A stretch of DNA of 64,000 nucleotides, taken from contig NC_003062.2 in assembly GCF_000092025.1 (NCBI RefSeq), forward strand, positions 2,044,001 through 2,108,000, in the 5' to 3' direction. Position numbers and translations under genes: made by a program. The DNA is from Agrobacterium fabrum str. C58. GTDB taxonomy: Bacteria > Pseudomonadota > Alphaproteobacteria > Rhizobiales > Rhizobiaceae. Shown here piece by piece: positions 1-8,680 of this stretch (position 1 is its first letter; the number at the start of each line of letters is the position of its first letter). Under the pieces are notes generated by a model that was not told where the DNA came from, did no database searches, and was given only the letters and a program-made list of their open reading frames with translations.

Positions 1-775
1 GCGCTTCGTGGCTCTTGCGCTCCAGTCGGCGCATCATCGAGGCGATGACAGGCACGGGCGACGCATTACCGTTCAGGAATTCGCTGGCTTCGGCGATATC
101 ACCGGCAATGCGTTCGGATTTCTGCATCACCGCCCGGCGCTCGGCCAGTTCGTCCTCTTCGCCGTCGCGCGGCGAAAGTGTTTCCAGCTCCTCGACGGAA
201 GACCGCAGATAATCCGCCTCGCGCGCCGCCGCCTCCACCTTGGCCCGGTGCGTCTTCAGAGCACGGTCGGCATCCTTCCAGGTACGGTAGAGGCCCTGAA
301 CGCTGCGCGCCTCATCACTAAGTCCCGCAAAGGCATCGAGCAGCGTGCGATGGGCGTCGGTATCGACAAGGGCGCGGTCGTCATGCTGACCATGGATTTC
401 GACCAGCATCTGCCCAAGCTGGCGCATCATCTGCACGCTCACGGCCTGATCGTTGACATAGGCCTTGGTGCGCCCGTCAGCCGATTGCACGCGCCGGAAA
501 ATAAGGTCGCCATCGTCATCAAGGCCGTTTTCGCGCAGGAGAAGCCGGGTGGGATGATCGTTCGGGACTTCGAAAGCGGCGGTCACCTGCCCCTTGTCTT
601 CGCCATGGCGCACAAGGCCGCCATCACCACGACCACCAAGCGCAAGCGAAAGACTGTCAAGCAGGATGGATTTGCCGGCACCCGTCTCGCCCGTCAACAC
701 GGAAAGGCCCGCCTCAAAACTGAGGTCGAGCCTTTCAATCAGAACGATGTCGCGTATGGAGAGCTGGACCAGCAT
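1..775 (-). CDS. recN: RecN DNA repair ATPase (partial, N-terminal 258 residues)
   Basis: RecN is an SMC-like ATPase acting in recombinational double-strand-break repair. The frame begins with MLVQLSIRDIVLIERLDLSF and carries a Walker A motif GETGAGKS at about residues 29-36, as in the family. Further on it shows the head-domain stretch LVEIHGQHD and then the start of the coiled coil (residues about 170-258). The gene runs off the left edge, so roughly the last half of a typical 550-560-residue RecN is missing. It starts 15 bases after the bamD stop codon, on the same strand, so it probably belongs to the lpxC-bamD-recN arrangement common in Rhizobiales. Confidence 0.93.
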   Translation of the reverse strand, partial: MLVQLSIRDIVLIERLDLSFEAGLSVLTGETGAGKSILLDSLSLALGGRGDGGLVRHGEDKGQVTAAFEVPNDHPTRLLLRENGLDDDGDLIFRRVQSADGRTKAYVNDQAVSVQMMRQLGQMLVEIHGQHDDRALVDTDAHRTLLDAFAGLSDEARSVQGLYRTWKDADRALKTHRAKVEAAAREADYLRSSVEELETLSPRDGEEDELAERRAVMQKSERIAGDIAEASEFLNGNASPVPVIASMMRRLERKSHEA

Positions 776-790
776 GGCCTATGCCCCGTC

Positions 791-1657
791 TCAGGCGCCG
801 ATGAGCTTCTTGCCGGCGCGCGAAATCCAGGACCCCTTGTTTTCTCGCGGCTCCAGGCCTTGGCCCTTCAGCAGCTTGTAGGAATCTGCATACCATTGGC
901 TGTCGGGATAGTTGTTGCCGAGAACGGCGGCCGCGGTCTGCGCTTCATCCACCAGGCCCATGGCGTAATAGGCTTCGGTCAGACGCGCCAGCGCTTCCTC
1001 GATCTGGTTGGTGTTCTGGTACTGCTCGACGACGATGCGGAAGCGCGAAACGGCGGCGAGATATTCCTTGCGCTCAAGGTAATAACGACCGACCTGCATT
1101 TCACGGCCGGCGAGCTGGTCGCGGGCGAAACGAATCTTGGCCTGTGCATCGGCGACATATTCCGAAGACGGATAGTCGTTCACGACCTTGTTCATCGCTT
1201 CGATCGTCCGCTGCGCGGCGCGCTGATCCTGCGTCACGTCGGAAATCTGCTTCGAATAGGCAAGGCCGATCATGTACTGAACATAGGCGGCATCCTTGGA
1301 GCGCGGATACTGACGCAGGAAACGGCTGCCGGACGTGATGGCCACATCGTTCTTGTTGGTGCGCGTGGCAATGAATGTCTGCATGACAAGCGCCTTCTGG
1401 CCCCACTCGGTGAAGGGGTACTGCTTGTCGATCGCCTCGAACTTGCGTGAGGCTTCCGTCATGTTGCCGGCGTTCATGTTGGCAAGCCCCTGCTTGTACA
1501 GAACGTCAGGCGGATCGGTCTCGACGCCGAGCTTGGTAATGTCGATATCCGGATCGGACTGGCAGGCCGTGACGACGACACTTGCGCCGACCAACATCAA
1601 CGAAACGGCGATCCCCCGCATCGTACCCTTCATTGCACCAGACCCTACATGCTTCAT
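791..1657 (-). CDS. bamD: BamD/ComL outer-membrane assembly lipoprotein
   Basis: BamD is the essential lipoprotein of the BAM complex that inserts beta-barrel proteins into the outer membrane. The sequence has a lipoprotein signal ending VVVTAC (lipobox Cys), then TPR-type helical repeats (for example LYKQGLANMNAGNMTEASRKF and AAYVQYMIGLAYSK), as in the ComL/YfiO family; 288 residues is slightly longer than the usual 245-280. The start at 1657 has a GGGAA ribosome-binding sequence about 7 bases upstream; an ATG at 1633 (MKGTMRG...) would give a more usual signal peptide length and is a real alternative. A longer frame up to 1744 adds residues with no signal peptide character and is rejected. 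It lies between lpxC and recN, all on the minus strand. Confidence 0.9.
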   Translation of the reverse strand: MKHVGSGAMKGTMRGIAVSLMLVGASVVVTACQSDPDIDITKLGVETDPPDVLYKQGLANMNAGNMTEASRKFEAIDKQYPFTEWGQKALVMQTFIATRTNKNDVAITSGSRFLRQYPRSKDAAYVQYMIGLAYSKQISDVTQDQRAAQRTIEAMNKVVNDYPSSEYVADAQAKIRFARDQLAGREMQVGRYYLERKEYLAAVSRFRIVVEQYQNTNQIEEALARLTEAYYAMGLVDEAQTAAAVLGNNYPDSQWYADSYKLLKGQGLEPRENKGSWISRAGKKLIGA

Positions 1658-1833
1658 TCGACAGTTCCCACTTCCCGCGCAAATACATAAGCATCGGCTT
1701 TGCACTGGCGTTCTAGCCATAAAAGCATCCGCAGGGCAACGCAATGATGACGCATTAACGCATTTTTATGGCATCGGCCCATGCAATCGCACGATTATCG
1801 GGCGATAACATGCAACTTCCTGCCCCGCCTCAC

Positions 1834-1864
1834 AAAAAAGCCGCCCCAAGGGGAGCGGCTTTTT
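1834..1864 (-). terminator. Rho-independent terminator after lpxC
   Basis: A near-perfect inverted repeat, AAAAAGCCGC pairing with GCGGCTTTTT around a 10-base loop, lies 28 bases after the lpxC stop codon. Read on the minus strand it is a GC stem followed by a T run, and it separates lpxC from bamD. Confidence 0.8.
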
Positions 1865-1891
1865 CTGTCAATTGATAGCCTGCAAACAAAC

Positions 1892-2848
1892 TTACGCAGA
1901 CCAGGGTGCAAATTCCGGCATGTTGACCGCCACGAATTCGCGGGCGCGCACCTGATTGCGGGCAGCCGGCGCTTCGACGATCTCATAGGCCGAAGGATCG
2001 CTCAGCAGCGCCTTCAGCGCATTCGCGTTGACCTTGTGGCCACCACGATAGGAGCGGTAGCAGCCGATGAACTGCGCACCGGCAAGTGCCAGGTCACCCA
2101 CGGCGTCCAGCGTCTTGTGACGAACGAATTCGTCCTTGGCGTAACGCAGGCCTTCCATGTTGATGACGCTGTTGTCGTCGGAGATGACGACCGAATTCTC
2201 AAGCGAGGAACCGAGCGCATAACCCGCGGCCCACAGACGCTCCACGTCACGCATGAAGCCGAAAGTGCGGGCACGCGACAGTTCGTTCTTGAACGTCTCT
2301 GCCGTCAGATCACCCTTCCAGGACTGCCTGCCGATCAGCGGCGTGTCGAAATCGATATCGACCTCGAAGCGTGTGCCGTCATAGGGGCGGAACTCAGCCC
2401 AGGACGCACCCGAATCGATGCGCACCGGCTTGGTGACGCGGATGTAACGGCGCTTCACACCGAGATTCTTGATGCCGACCGATTCGATCGCCTCGATGAA
2501 GGGAGCGGAACTGCCATCCATGATCGGCACTTCGGGACCGTCGACTTCAACGATGAGGTTGTCGAGGCCCATCGCGTAGATGGCAGCCATGACGTGTTCG
2601 ATCGTCGCCACTGACTGGGATAGCGAACGGCCGAGCACCGTGCACAGATCGGTATTGCCGACATTGGCCGAAACGGCCTTCAACTCAGTGACGCTGCCAT
2701 TGTCGTGAAGGCGCTGAAACAGAATGCCCGTTCCGGCTTCCGCGGGCTGGAACGTCATCGACACCGGGTTGCCGGAATGCACGCCAATGCCTTTAAGCTG
2801 AACAGCATGTGCGATAGTTGTCTGAAATCCGAGCAGTCCGATGGTCAT
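1892..2848 (-). CDS. lpxC: LpxC, UDP-3-O-acyl-N-acetylglucosamine deacetylase
   Basis: LpxC catalyses the committed zinc-dependent deacetylation step of lipid A synthesis in the cytoplasm. The protein (318 residues, usual length about 305-320) begins MTIGLLGFQTTIAHAVQLKG. It contains the family motifs TIEHVMAAIYAMG and the metal-binding RHKTLDAVGDLALAG. The start at 2848 was chosen because homologues begin at this conserved beta strand; the 27 extra codons of the longer frame have no similarity to LpxC. It follows ftsZ after a terminator and a 270-base gap, so it probably has its own promoter; a TTAA-N7-TTAA sequence lies about 190 bases upstream. Confidence 0.96.
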   Translation of the reverse strand: MTIGLLGFQTTIAHAVQLKGIGVHSGNPVSMTFQPAEAGTGILFQRLHDNGSVTELKAVSANVGNTDLCTVLGRSLSQSVATIEHVMAAIYAMGLDNLIVEVDGPEVPIMDGSSAPFIEAIESVGIKNLGVKRRYIRVTKPVRIDSGASWAEFRPYDGTRFEVDIDFDTPLIGRQSWKGDLTAETFKNELSRARTFGFMRDVERLWAAGYALGSSLENSVVISDDNSVINMEGLRYAKDEFVRHKTLDAVGDLALAGAQFIGCYRSYRGGHKVNANALKALLSDPSAYEIVEAPAARNQVRAREFVAVNMPEFAPWSA

Positions 2849-3035
2849 GCGTCTATGCCTTGTTTTGCAAACCGCGCCGTCTGAACCAGCGCCGTTCAAG
2901 TTTTCAAGCCGGTTTTGGCAACCGGCCAAGTCCGTATTATCCCTTACCCAGGCTCATACATACGCACATGAAGGTGTCACGACAAATCACTGTTCGTTTC
3001 GGATTGTTACATGCACAAGCCTTTGAAAACGCAAA

Positions 3036-3050
3036 TTAATTTAGTGTTAA
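3036..3050. promoter_or_regulatory. Candidate CtrA box TTAA-N7-TTAA upstream of lpxC
   Basis: The sequence TTAA, seven bases (TTTAGTG), TTAA is an exact match to the CtrA full-site consensus known from alphaproteobacteria. It sits in the 270-base gap between the ftsZ terminator and the lpxC start, in AT-rich sequence. CtrA is the cell-cycle response regulator in this class. Binding here is inference from the consensus alone, and such a short AT-rich pattern can occur by chance. Confidence 0.45.
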
Positions 3051-3066
3051 TAACGTAAAATAAACA

Positions 3067-3096
3067 AAACGCCCGGATCGTGAGATCCGGGCGTTT
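3067..3096 (-). terminator. Rho-independent terminator after ftsZ
   Basis: A 13-bp perfect stem (AAACGCCCGGATC with its complement) closes a 4-base loop 22 bases after the ftsZ stop codon. On the minus strand it is followed by TTTTGTTTATTTT. It ends the ddl-ftsQAZ transcript. Confidence 0.88.
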
Positions 3097-3118
3097 CGAA
3101 GAGCGTATGGAATCGCCT

Positions 3119-4870
3119 TTAGTTGGACTGGCGGCGCAGGAAGGCCGGGATTTCCAGCTGATCGTCGTCGTGATGGCTGGACGAGGAAGGCGTCGCACGG
3201 CCGTGATCGTCAAGCTGGCCACGACGCGGTGCGTAGAGGCTGGCTTCCGGCGAAAGCGGCGCGCGGCGCTGCGGCGCCATGCTCGGCGCATCCATCATGT
3301 CGGAGGGAACTTCTTCCTCTTCGCGGCGACCAAGCGAGTTGGTGATGCGCTTCAGAAGACCCATCGGGCCACGCTCTTCCTGTGCAACCGGAGTAGCGCG
3401 ATCACGGTGATCCATCTCGGCCTTCACGACCGGCGGGAAGTCTTCGACCTTCGGCATGCGTACCGGCTCTGGCTGGCGGGCAACCGGAGCAGGCTCCTGG
3501 TAGACTGGTGCCTGCGGCTGCTGCATGCGCGGCGCCGGAACGGCAACCTGTTCCGGAGCGTGGTAGACCGGTGCCTGAGCAACCGGCGCCGGAGCAGCCT
3601 GCTGAACCGGCTGGGCCGGACGAAGAGCCGCCGGCGCTTCAGCCGGGGACGATGCGAACAGCTTGCTCTGCGGACGGAAGTCCTGAGAAGGCTGCTGGTG
3701 GGCGGCAAAACCAAGTTCGCGTTCCATTTCAGCTTCCGCCGAACGGATGGTCTGGGCGATCTGGTCTACGGTCTTTGGTGCCTGCGATACTGCATGTGCA
3801 GGCTGAACTGCGGCCGGAGCGGGAGCAACGGCCGCGGAAGGACGGATAAGCGGCTTGGCGGCAGCTGCGCGCATTTCGGCAATGTTCTGTTCGCCGATGC
3901 CCGCAACGCGGTCGATGCCGGTGGCGACGACGGAAACGCGGATGAGGCCTTCCAGAGCTTCGTCGAAGGTTGCGCCGAGGATGATGTTGGCATCCGGATC
4001 GACTTCTTCGCGGATACGGGTCGCCGCTTCGTCGACTTCGAACAGGGTAAGGTCGCGACCGCCGGTAATGGAGATCAGCAGGCCCTGTGCGCCCTTCATC
4101 GAGGTTTCGTCGAGCAGCGGGTTGGCAATTGCCGCTTCCGCAGCCTGCATTGCGCGGCCCGGACCCGAAGCCTCGCCGGTGCCCATCATTGCGCGGCCCA
4201 TTTCACGCATGACCGAACGGACGTCGGCGAAGTCGAGGTTGATGAGACCTTCCTTCACCATCAGATCGGTGATGCAGGCAACGCCGGAATAGAGAACCTG
4301 GTCAGCCATGGCGAAGGCGTCGGCGAAGGTCGTCTTGTCGTTGGCAATGCGGAAGAGGTTCTGGTTCGGAATGACGATCAGCGTATCGACGGACTTCTGC
4401 AGTTCCTCGATGCCCTGTTCGGCCAGACGCATGCGGCGGCCGCCTTCGAAGTGGAAAGGCTTGGTGACGACGCCGACTGTCAGGATACCCTTGTTGCGGG
4501 CAGCCTGTGCGACGACGGGTGCAGCACCGGTGCCGGTGCCGCCGCCCATGCCGGCGGTGACGAAGCACATGTGGGTGCCGTTCAGGTGATCGATGATCTC
4601 GTCGATGCATTCTTCAGCGGCAGCGCGGCCGACTTCCGGCTGGGAACCGGCGCCGAGACCTTCGGTGACGTTGACGCCGAGCTGGATGACCCGATCTGCC
4701 TTCGTCATGGTCAGAGCCTGCGCATCCGTGTTGGCGACGACGAAGTCGACGCCCTGGAGGCCAGCCGTGATCATGTTGTTGACAGCGTTACCGCCACCGC
4801 CACCAACACCGAAAACGGTAATGCGTGGCTTCAGCTCGGTGATATCAGGCTTTTGCAGCTGTATCGTCAT
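3119..4870 (-). CDS. ftsZ: FtsZ cell-division GTPase
   Basis: FtsZ polymerises into the cytokinetic ring. The tubulin signature GGGTGTG is at residues 109-115, the nucleotide-binding [12 protein letters not shown] stretch at 21-32, and the T7-loop region reads NLDFADV. The GTPase core ends near residue 320; it is followed by a long linker of about 230 residues rich in Pro, Gln and Ala, and by the conserved C-terminal peptide [15 protein letters not shown] that binds FtsA and other partners. At 583 residues it matches the long main FtsZ of Rhizobiales, while most bacterial FtsZ proteins are 380-400. It lies 92 bases downstream of ftsA and is followed by a strong terminator. A 613-codon open frame on the opposite strand is a shadow of this gene. 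Confidence 0.98.
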   Translation of the reverse strand: MTIQLQKPDITELKPRITVFGVGGGGGNAVNNMITAGLQGVDFVVANTDAQALTMTKADRVIQLGVNVTEGLGAGSQPEVGRAAAEECIDEIIDHLNGTHMCFVTAGMGGGTGTGAAPVVAQAARNKGILTVGVVTKPFHFEGGRRMRLAEQGIEELQKSVDTLIVIPNQNLFRIANDKTTFADAFAMADQVLYSGVACITDLMVKEGLINLDFADVRSVMREMGRAMMGTGEASGPGRAMQAAEAAIANPLLDETSMKGAQGLLISITGGRDLTLFEVDEAATRIREEVDPDANIILGATFDEALEGLIRVSVVATGIDRVAGIGEQNIAEMRAAAAKPLIRPSAAVAPAPAAVQPAHAVSQAPKTVDQIAQTIRSAEAEMERELGFAAHQQPSQDFRPQSKLFASSPAEAPAALRPAQPVQQAAPAPVAQAPVYHAPEQVAVPAPRMQQPQAPVYQEPAPVARQPEPVRMPKVEDFPPVVKAEMDHRDRATPVAQEERGPMGLLKRITNSLGRREEEEVPSDMMDAPSMAPQRRAPLSPEASLYAPRRGQLDDHGRATPSSSSHHDDDQLEIPAFLRRQSN

Positions 4871-4962
4871 TTTACCATTCCTTCTTTCTCTGGCCGCATC
4901 GCCCCGCTGGCCGATTCTTGAAAACTCAACTCTGAAACCTCCGGCTTACGCCACGAGGCCAC

Positions 4963-6294
4963 TCAAAAACTTTCTTTCAGCCATTGCCCAACCCGGGCTA
5001 TCCGGCCGCTACCGTTGCCAAACGGCGAAAACATTCCGCCTTGCGCCGCATGAATTTCGATGTCCGCCACCTGCGGATAGATCATCAGTCCGCAGGCGGT
5101 TGAAAATGCCGGTCCCTTGGCCGCTACCGGAAGACCGGCCACGCCCATGGGGCGGCCAATACGAACGTTGCGGGCGAGAATGCGCCGTGCCGTTTCCGGC
5201 AGTCCCGTCAGCTGGCTTGCGCCGCCAGTCAGGACAACGCGTTTGCCGACGATGGGGCTGAAGCCGGACTTCTGGATACGATCACGGATCAATTCCAGCG
5301 TCTCTTCGATACGCGCCCGCACGATGCGGGTAACAAGTGCTCTTGAAACTTGCGATGGTTGATCGCGATCATCTTCGCCAATCGGCGGGATCGAAATCAT
5401 GTCGCGCTCATCCGCGCCATTCAGCAAAGCCGAACCATGCACCACCTTCAGTCTCTCCGCATCTTCGATTCGTGTCGAGAGGCCTCGTGCAAGATCTGTC
5501 GTGACGTGATGGCCGCCAAGGCCGATCGCGTCGGTGTGGATGAGGCGGCCCTCAGCAAAAACCGAGATCGTCGTGGTGCCGCCGCCCATGTCGATGGCTG
5601 CACAGCCAAGCTCGACTTCATCGTCGACGAGCGCCGCAAGACCGCTGGCATAAGGCGTCGCCACCATGCCTTCGACCGAAAGATGCGCGCGATTGACGCA
5701 AAGCTCGAGGTTCTTCAACGCCGTGCGTTCGACCGTCACCACATGCATGTCGACACCGAGAAGATCGCCATACATCGATAGCGGATCACGGATGCCGCGC
5801 TCTCCATCCAGCGAATAACCCGTCGGCAGCGAATGCAGGATCGCCCGGTCCTGGCGCATGGACTGCTGGCTTGCCGCCACCAGAACCTTGCGCAGGTCGC
5901 TTGCTTCCACTTCCTGGCCACCGAGATCGATGCTCGCGGTATAGATGTCGCTTGCCAGCCGTCCGGCCGAAACATTAACGATCAGGCTGTCGACGGTCAG
6001 GCCCGCCATGCGCTCGGCCGCATCGACCGAAAGACGAATCACGCCTTCGAGTGCGTCGAGATCGGCGATCACGCCGGATTTCACGCCGCGCGAGCGCTGA
6101 TGGCCGATGCCGATGATTTCGACCTTGTGGGTACGGCCCGGCAGGATTTCGCTTTCCTGACGCGGTGTCAGCCGGCCGATCATGCAGACGACCTTGGTCG
6201 AGCCGATGTCGAGTACGGAGACGATGTGGCTGCGCTTGGAAGAAAGCGGCTTCAGACGAGGCAGGCCGAAATGGGAAGAACCAAAAAAGCTCAT
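4963..6294 (-). CDS. ftsA: FtsA, actin-like membrane tether of the Z ring
   Basis: FtsA links FtsZ filaments to the membrane and to the later divisome. The actin-fold phosphate-1 motif is seen in VLDIGSTKVVCMIGRL, phosphate-2 in AAIDMGGGTTTISVF, and the adenosine motif in VLTGGASQLTGL. The SHS2/1C region lies at about residues 105-175. The C-terminal helix (RIARVGQWLKESF) resembles the amphipathic membrane-targeting sequence of the family. Length (443) is slightly above the usual 410-430. Its ATG overlaps the ftsQ stop codon (ATGA), which implies coupled translation. Confidence 0.97.
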   Translation of the reverse strand: MSFFGSSHFGLPRLKPLSSKRSHIVSVLDIGSTKVVCMIGRLTPRQESEILPGRTHKVEIIGIGHQRSRGVKSGVIADLDALEGVIRLSVDAAERMAGLTVDSLIVNVSAGRLASDIYTASIDLGGQEVEASDLRKVLVAASQQSMRQDRAILHSLPTGYSLDGERGIRDPLSMYGDLLGVDMHVVTVERTALKNLELCVNRAHLSVEGMVATPYASGLAALVDDEVELGCAAIDMGGGTTTISVFAEGRLIHTDAIGLGGHHVTTDLARGLSTRIEDAERLKVVHGSALLNGADERDMISIPPIGEDDRDQPSQVSRALVTRIVRARIEETLELIRDRIQKSGFSPIVGKRVVLTGGASQLTGLPETARRILARNVRIGRPMGVAGLPVAAKGPAFSTACGLMIYPQVADIEIHAAQGGMFSPFGNGSGRIARVGQWLKESF

Positions 6295-7223
6295 GTGTTC
6301 TTCTCCGCTTTCTTGAGAGCCTTGGTGCGCGCATCTACCGCGGTCTGACGGCGTTCGGCAGCACCTTCGGTCAACTGGATAGTGGTGCGGTCCGTCAGTC
6401 TGAGGTCCACCGCTGCGACATCGCGCGACAGCACCTTTTCCTCGAGATCGAGCCGCGCCAGCAATTGCAGCGCCTGCGGCAGGTTTTCTTCTGGCAGCTT
6501 GACGACGATACCGTTATCGAGATGCAGATCCCAGCGGCGACCGGCAATGCGCACATAGGCGCGAACGCGGTTGCGGATTTCCGGCCAGTCGGCCAGTTGC
6601 GCGACGAAACCGGCAGCACCCGTTTCCGCGTCGCGTCCGACGAACAGCGGCAGGGCGGCAAATTTATTGTCACGCAGCGGCGCGATGACACTGCCGCTTT
6701 TTTCGATCAGCGACAGTTCCGTGCCGTGCTGCCAGATGCCGAAGGCCTGGCGTTCCTTCAGGCGAACTTCCACCGTCTTCGGATAGACCTTGCGGATATC
6801 GACATCTTCCACCCAGGGAAGCTGGACGAGCTTGCGGCGTGCCGCATCGATATCAAGCGCAATCAGCGAGGTGCTGCCGTCGAGGCCGAGAAGCTGGAAG
6901 ACTTCGATTTCCGAAGTCTGCAGATTGCCGGAGACCTTGACGTCCTCAACCGCGAAACCGGCGGCCGAGGTCGTCGTCTGGGTGACGATATTCGTATGGC
7001 CGCCGAGCGACATGCCGTAAAGCCCGATCATCGCGTAAAAGGCGACGGCCGAAATCGTGCCGGTATGGGCGGGAATATGAATGCGTCCGGTCGCAAGGCT
7101 GACACCGAAACGCACGAAGCGACGCAGAGGACGCGGCAGCACCCTGCGATCGTCGGCATTGGCCGTCGCCGCGTATTGCTCGCGCTTTTTTGCCGTCGAC
7201 TTTTTGCCGGTCACCGCAAACAC
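6291..7223 (-). CDS. ftsQ: FtsQ divisome protein
   Basis: FtsQ is a bitopic inner-membrane protein that recruits the FtsB/L and FtsW/I modules. The sequence has a basic cytoplasmic N terminus of about 50 residues, one membrane segment (about residues 55-75), a POTRA domain ([20 protein letters not shown], then [24 protein letters not shown]) and the FtsQ beta domain. The start codon is GTG at 7223; a GGAGG sequence 8 bases upstream supports it. It overlaps the end of ddl by 13 bases and the start of ftsA by four, so ddl-ftsQ-ftsA is one translational unit. Confidence 0.94.
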   Translation of the reverse strand: MFAVTGKKSTAKKREQYAATANADDRRVLPRPLRRFVRFGVSLATGRIHIPAHTGTISAVAFYAMIGLYGMSLGGHTNIVTQTTTSAAGFAVEDVKVSGNLQTSEIEVFQLLGLDGSTSLIALDIDAARRKLVQLPWVEDVDIRKVYPKTVEVRLKERQAFGIWQHGTELSLIEKSGSVIAPLRDNKFAALPLFVGRDAETGAAGFVAQLADWPEIRNRVRAYVRIAGRRWDLHLDNGIVVKLPEENLPQALQLLARLDLEEKVLSRDVAAVDLRLTDRTTIQLTEGAAERRQTAVDARTKALKKAEKNT

Positions 7224-8137
7224 GAAGCGTCCTCCACCATCCAGCTGACAAGGTCACCAAAGGAGCGGCCAGCATGGGCCGCCATTTCCGGCACCAGGGA
7301 GGTCGGCGTCATGCCCGGCTGCGTATTCACTTCAAGCCAGATAACTTCGCCATCTTCTGAGAAGCGGTCGTCGTAACGAAAGTCTGAACGGCTTACGCCA
7401 CGGCACCCGATCGCCTGATGCGCCATAACCGCCAATGTTTGAATCTTTTGGTAAATTTTCGGTGAAATTCCTGCGGGAATGACATGTTTCGAGCCACCAG
7501 CAGCGTATTTCGCATCATAATCATAGAAATTGTGACCCAGCGGCACCACTTCGGTGACGCCCAGCGCCTCGCCGTCGAGCACGCCACAGGTCAGTTCGCG
7601 CCCATGAATGTAGCGCTCGACCATCACCTGGTTGCCGAAAGGCCATTCCGACGAGGTGAGAATCTGCGGCGGATGCGACTGGTCTTCCTTGACGATGACG
7701 ACCCCGAAGCTCGAACCTTCGCGCACCGGCTTCACCACATAGGGCGGCTGCAGCGGATGTTCGCTGGTGAAATCGAAGCGGTTCATGACGCGCTCGCCAG
7801 CAACCGGGATGCCAGCGGCGGCGGCAACCTTCTTGGCCTGCGCCTTATCCATGGCAAGGGCGGACGCCAGCACGCCGGAATGTGTATAGGGAATGGCCAG
7901 ATATTCGAGGATACCCTGAATGGTGCCGTCCTCGCCGAAGGGGCCATGCAGGGCGTTGAAGGCGACATCCGGGCGCAGCTCATCGAGTACGGCGGCGACA
8001 TCGCGCCCCACATCAACACGGGTGACCTTGTAGCCTTCGCCTTCGAGCGCAAGCGCGCAGGCGTTGCCCGACGAGAGACTGACCGGCCGCTCCGACGAAA
8101 ATCCACCCAAAAGAACAGCTACGTGCTTGCCGCCCAT
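7211..8137 (-). CDS. ddl: D-alanine--D-alanine ligase
   Basis: This ATP-grasp enzyme makes D-Ala-D-Ala for the peptidoglycan precursor. The N-terminal domain starts [21 protein letters not shown] (family motif GGxSxExxVSLxSG). ATP-binding stretches [15 protein letters not shown] and the Mg-binding [15 protein letters not shown] are clear, and the length of 308 residues is typical. The ATG at 8137 is preceded by AGAGGG at a suitable distance; the 26 codons upstream in the longer frame are not part of the family. It heads the ddl-ftsQ-ftsA-ftsZ group, separated from murB by two unrelated genes. Confidence 0.95.
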   Translation of the reverse strand: MGGKHVAVLLGGFSSERPVSLSSGNACALALEGEGYKVTRVDVGRDVAAVLDELRPDVAFNALHGPFGEDGTIQGILEYLAIPYTHSGVLASALAMDKAQAKKVAAAAGIPVAGERVMNRFDFTSEHPLQPPYVVKPVREGSSFGVVIVKEDQSHPPQILTSSEWPFGNQVMVERYIHGRELTCGVLDGEALGVTEVVPLGHNFYDYDAKYAAGGSKHVIPAGISPKIYQKIQTLAVMAHQAIGCRGVSRSDFRYDDRFSEDGEVIWLEVNTQPGMTPTSLVPEMAAHAGRSFGDLVSWMVEDASCLR

Positions 8138-8230
8138 CGAACCCTCTGACACCAACTCTCCATTACGAACCATGTCCAAACCGACCGAATGAAACGGACG
8201 GTGATTCTGGCACATGATCCTTGAGATCAG

Positions 8231-8272
8231 TTAAACGCCATTAAGGTTAATGAATCGTTTACTTTCGTTAAC
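8231..8272. promoter_or_regulatory. TTAA-rich regulatory cluster upstream of ddl
   Basis: Within 42 bases there are four TTAA tetramers (8231, 8241, 8247, 8268) and a TTAA-N7-TTTA arrangement at 8247-8261. The section 8239-8264 matches 22 of 26 bases of 25281-25306 upstream of mraZ. It lies about 100 bases upstream of the ddl start and may control the ddl-ftsQAZ group. CtrA-type binding is inferred from the TTAA half sites. The rest of the 8216-8680 gap holds no gene I can support, only a short GC hairpin near 8388-8403. Confidence 0.45.
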
Positions 8273-8680
8273 CGCCGCGTCCAACATGCCGAGTTCCGTT
8301 AAAGAATCAGCATCAATCCCGATTACCTCCTTGGAATCAGAGAGTTGTACGGATTGCAACATGCAGGTTTTCAATGATCGGAAATAAAACCGCCCTGGCG
8401 GGTTCGCCACTTCGCGATGAAGGCAAGGTCGAAACGTTAACAGACGGGCTTATTCCCCAGACAAAATTATCTGGCGTTTCAGCATTTTAAATCCGCGGCC
8501 TGAATCAGTCTCTCAATCGCAGCACCGTGACCGGCAGTGCATTGCGAGGCCTGCGGTGTTCAACAATCACATTATTTGCATTATTTCTTTTTTAGCATTC
8601 CATAGGAACAAAAATTGCGTTAACGCAGTCCCTGCCTTCCAAGGCATGACATTCCAATCATCTGAAATGGAACCCAAACC

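Noticed and set aside
8..1450. 480-codon plus-strand open frame over recN and bamD
   Set aside because: Antisense shadow; the minus strand shows RecN Walker A and the BamD lipobox and TPR repeats.
3080..4921. 613-codon open frame on the plus strand opposite ftsZ
   Set aside because: It is the antisense shadow of a high-GC gene; the composition is Arg/His/Asp-rich without any recognisable domain, and the minus strand encodes full-length FtsZ.
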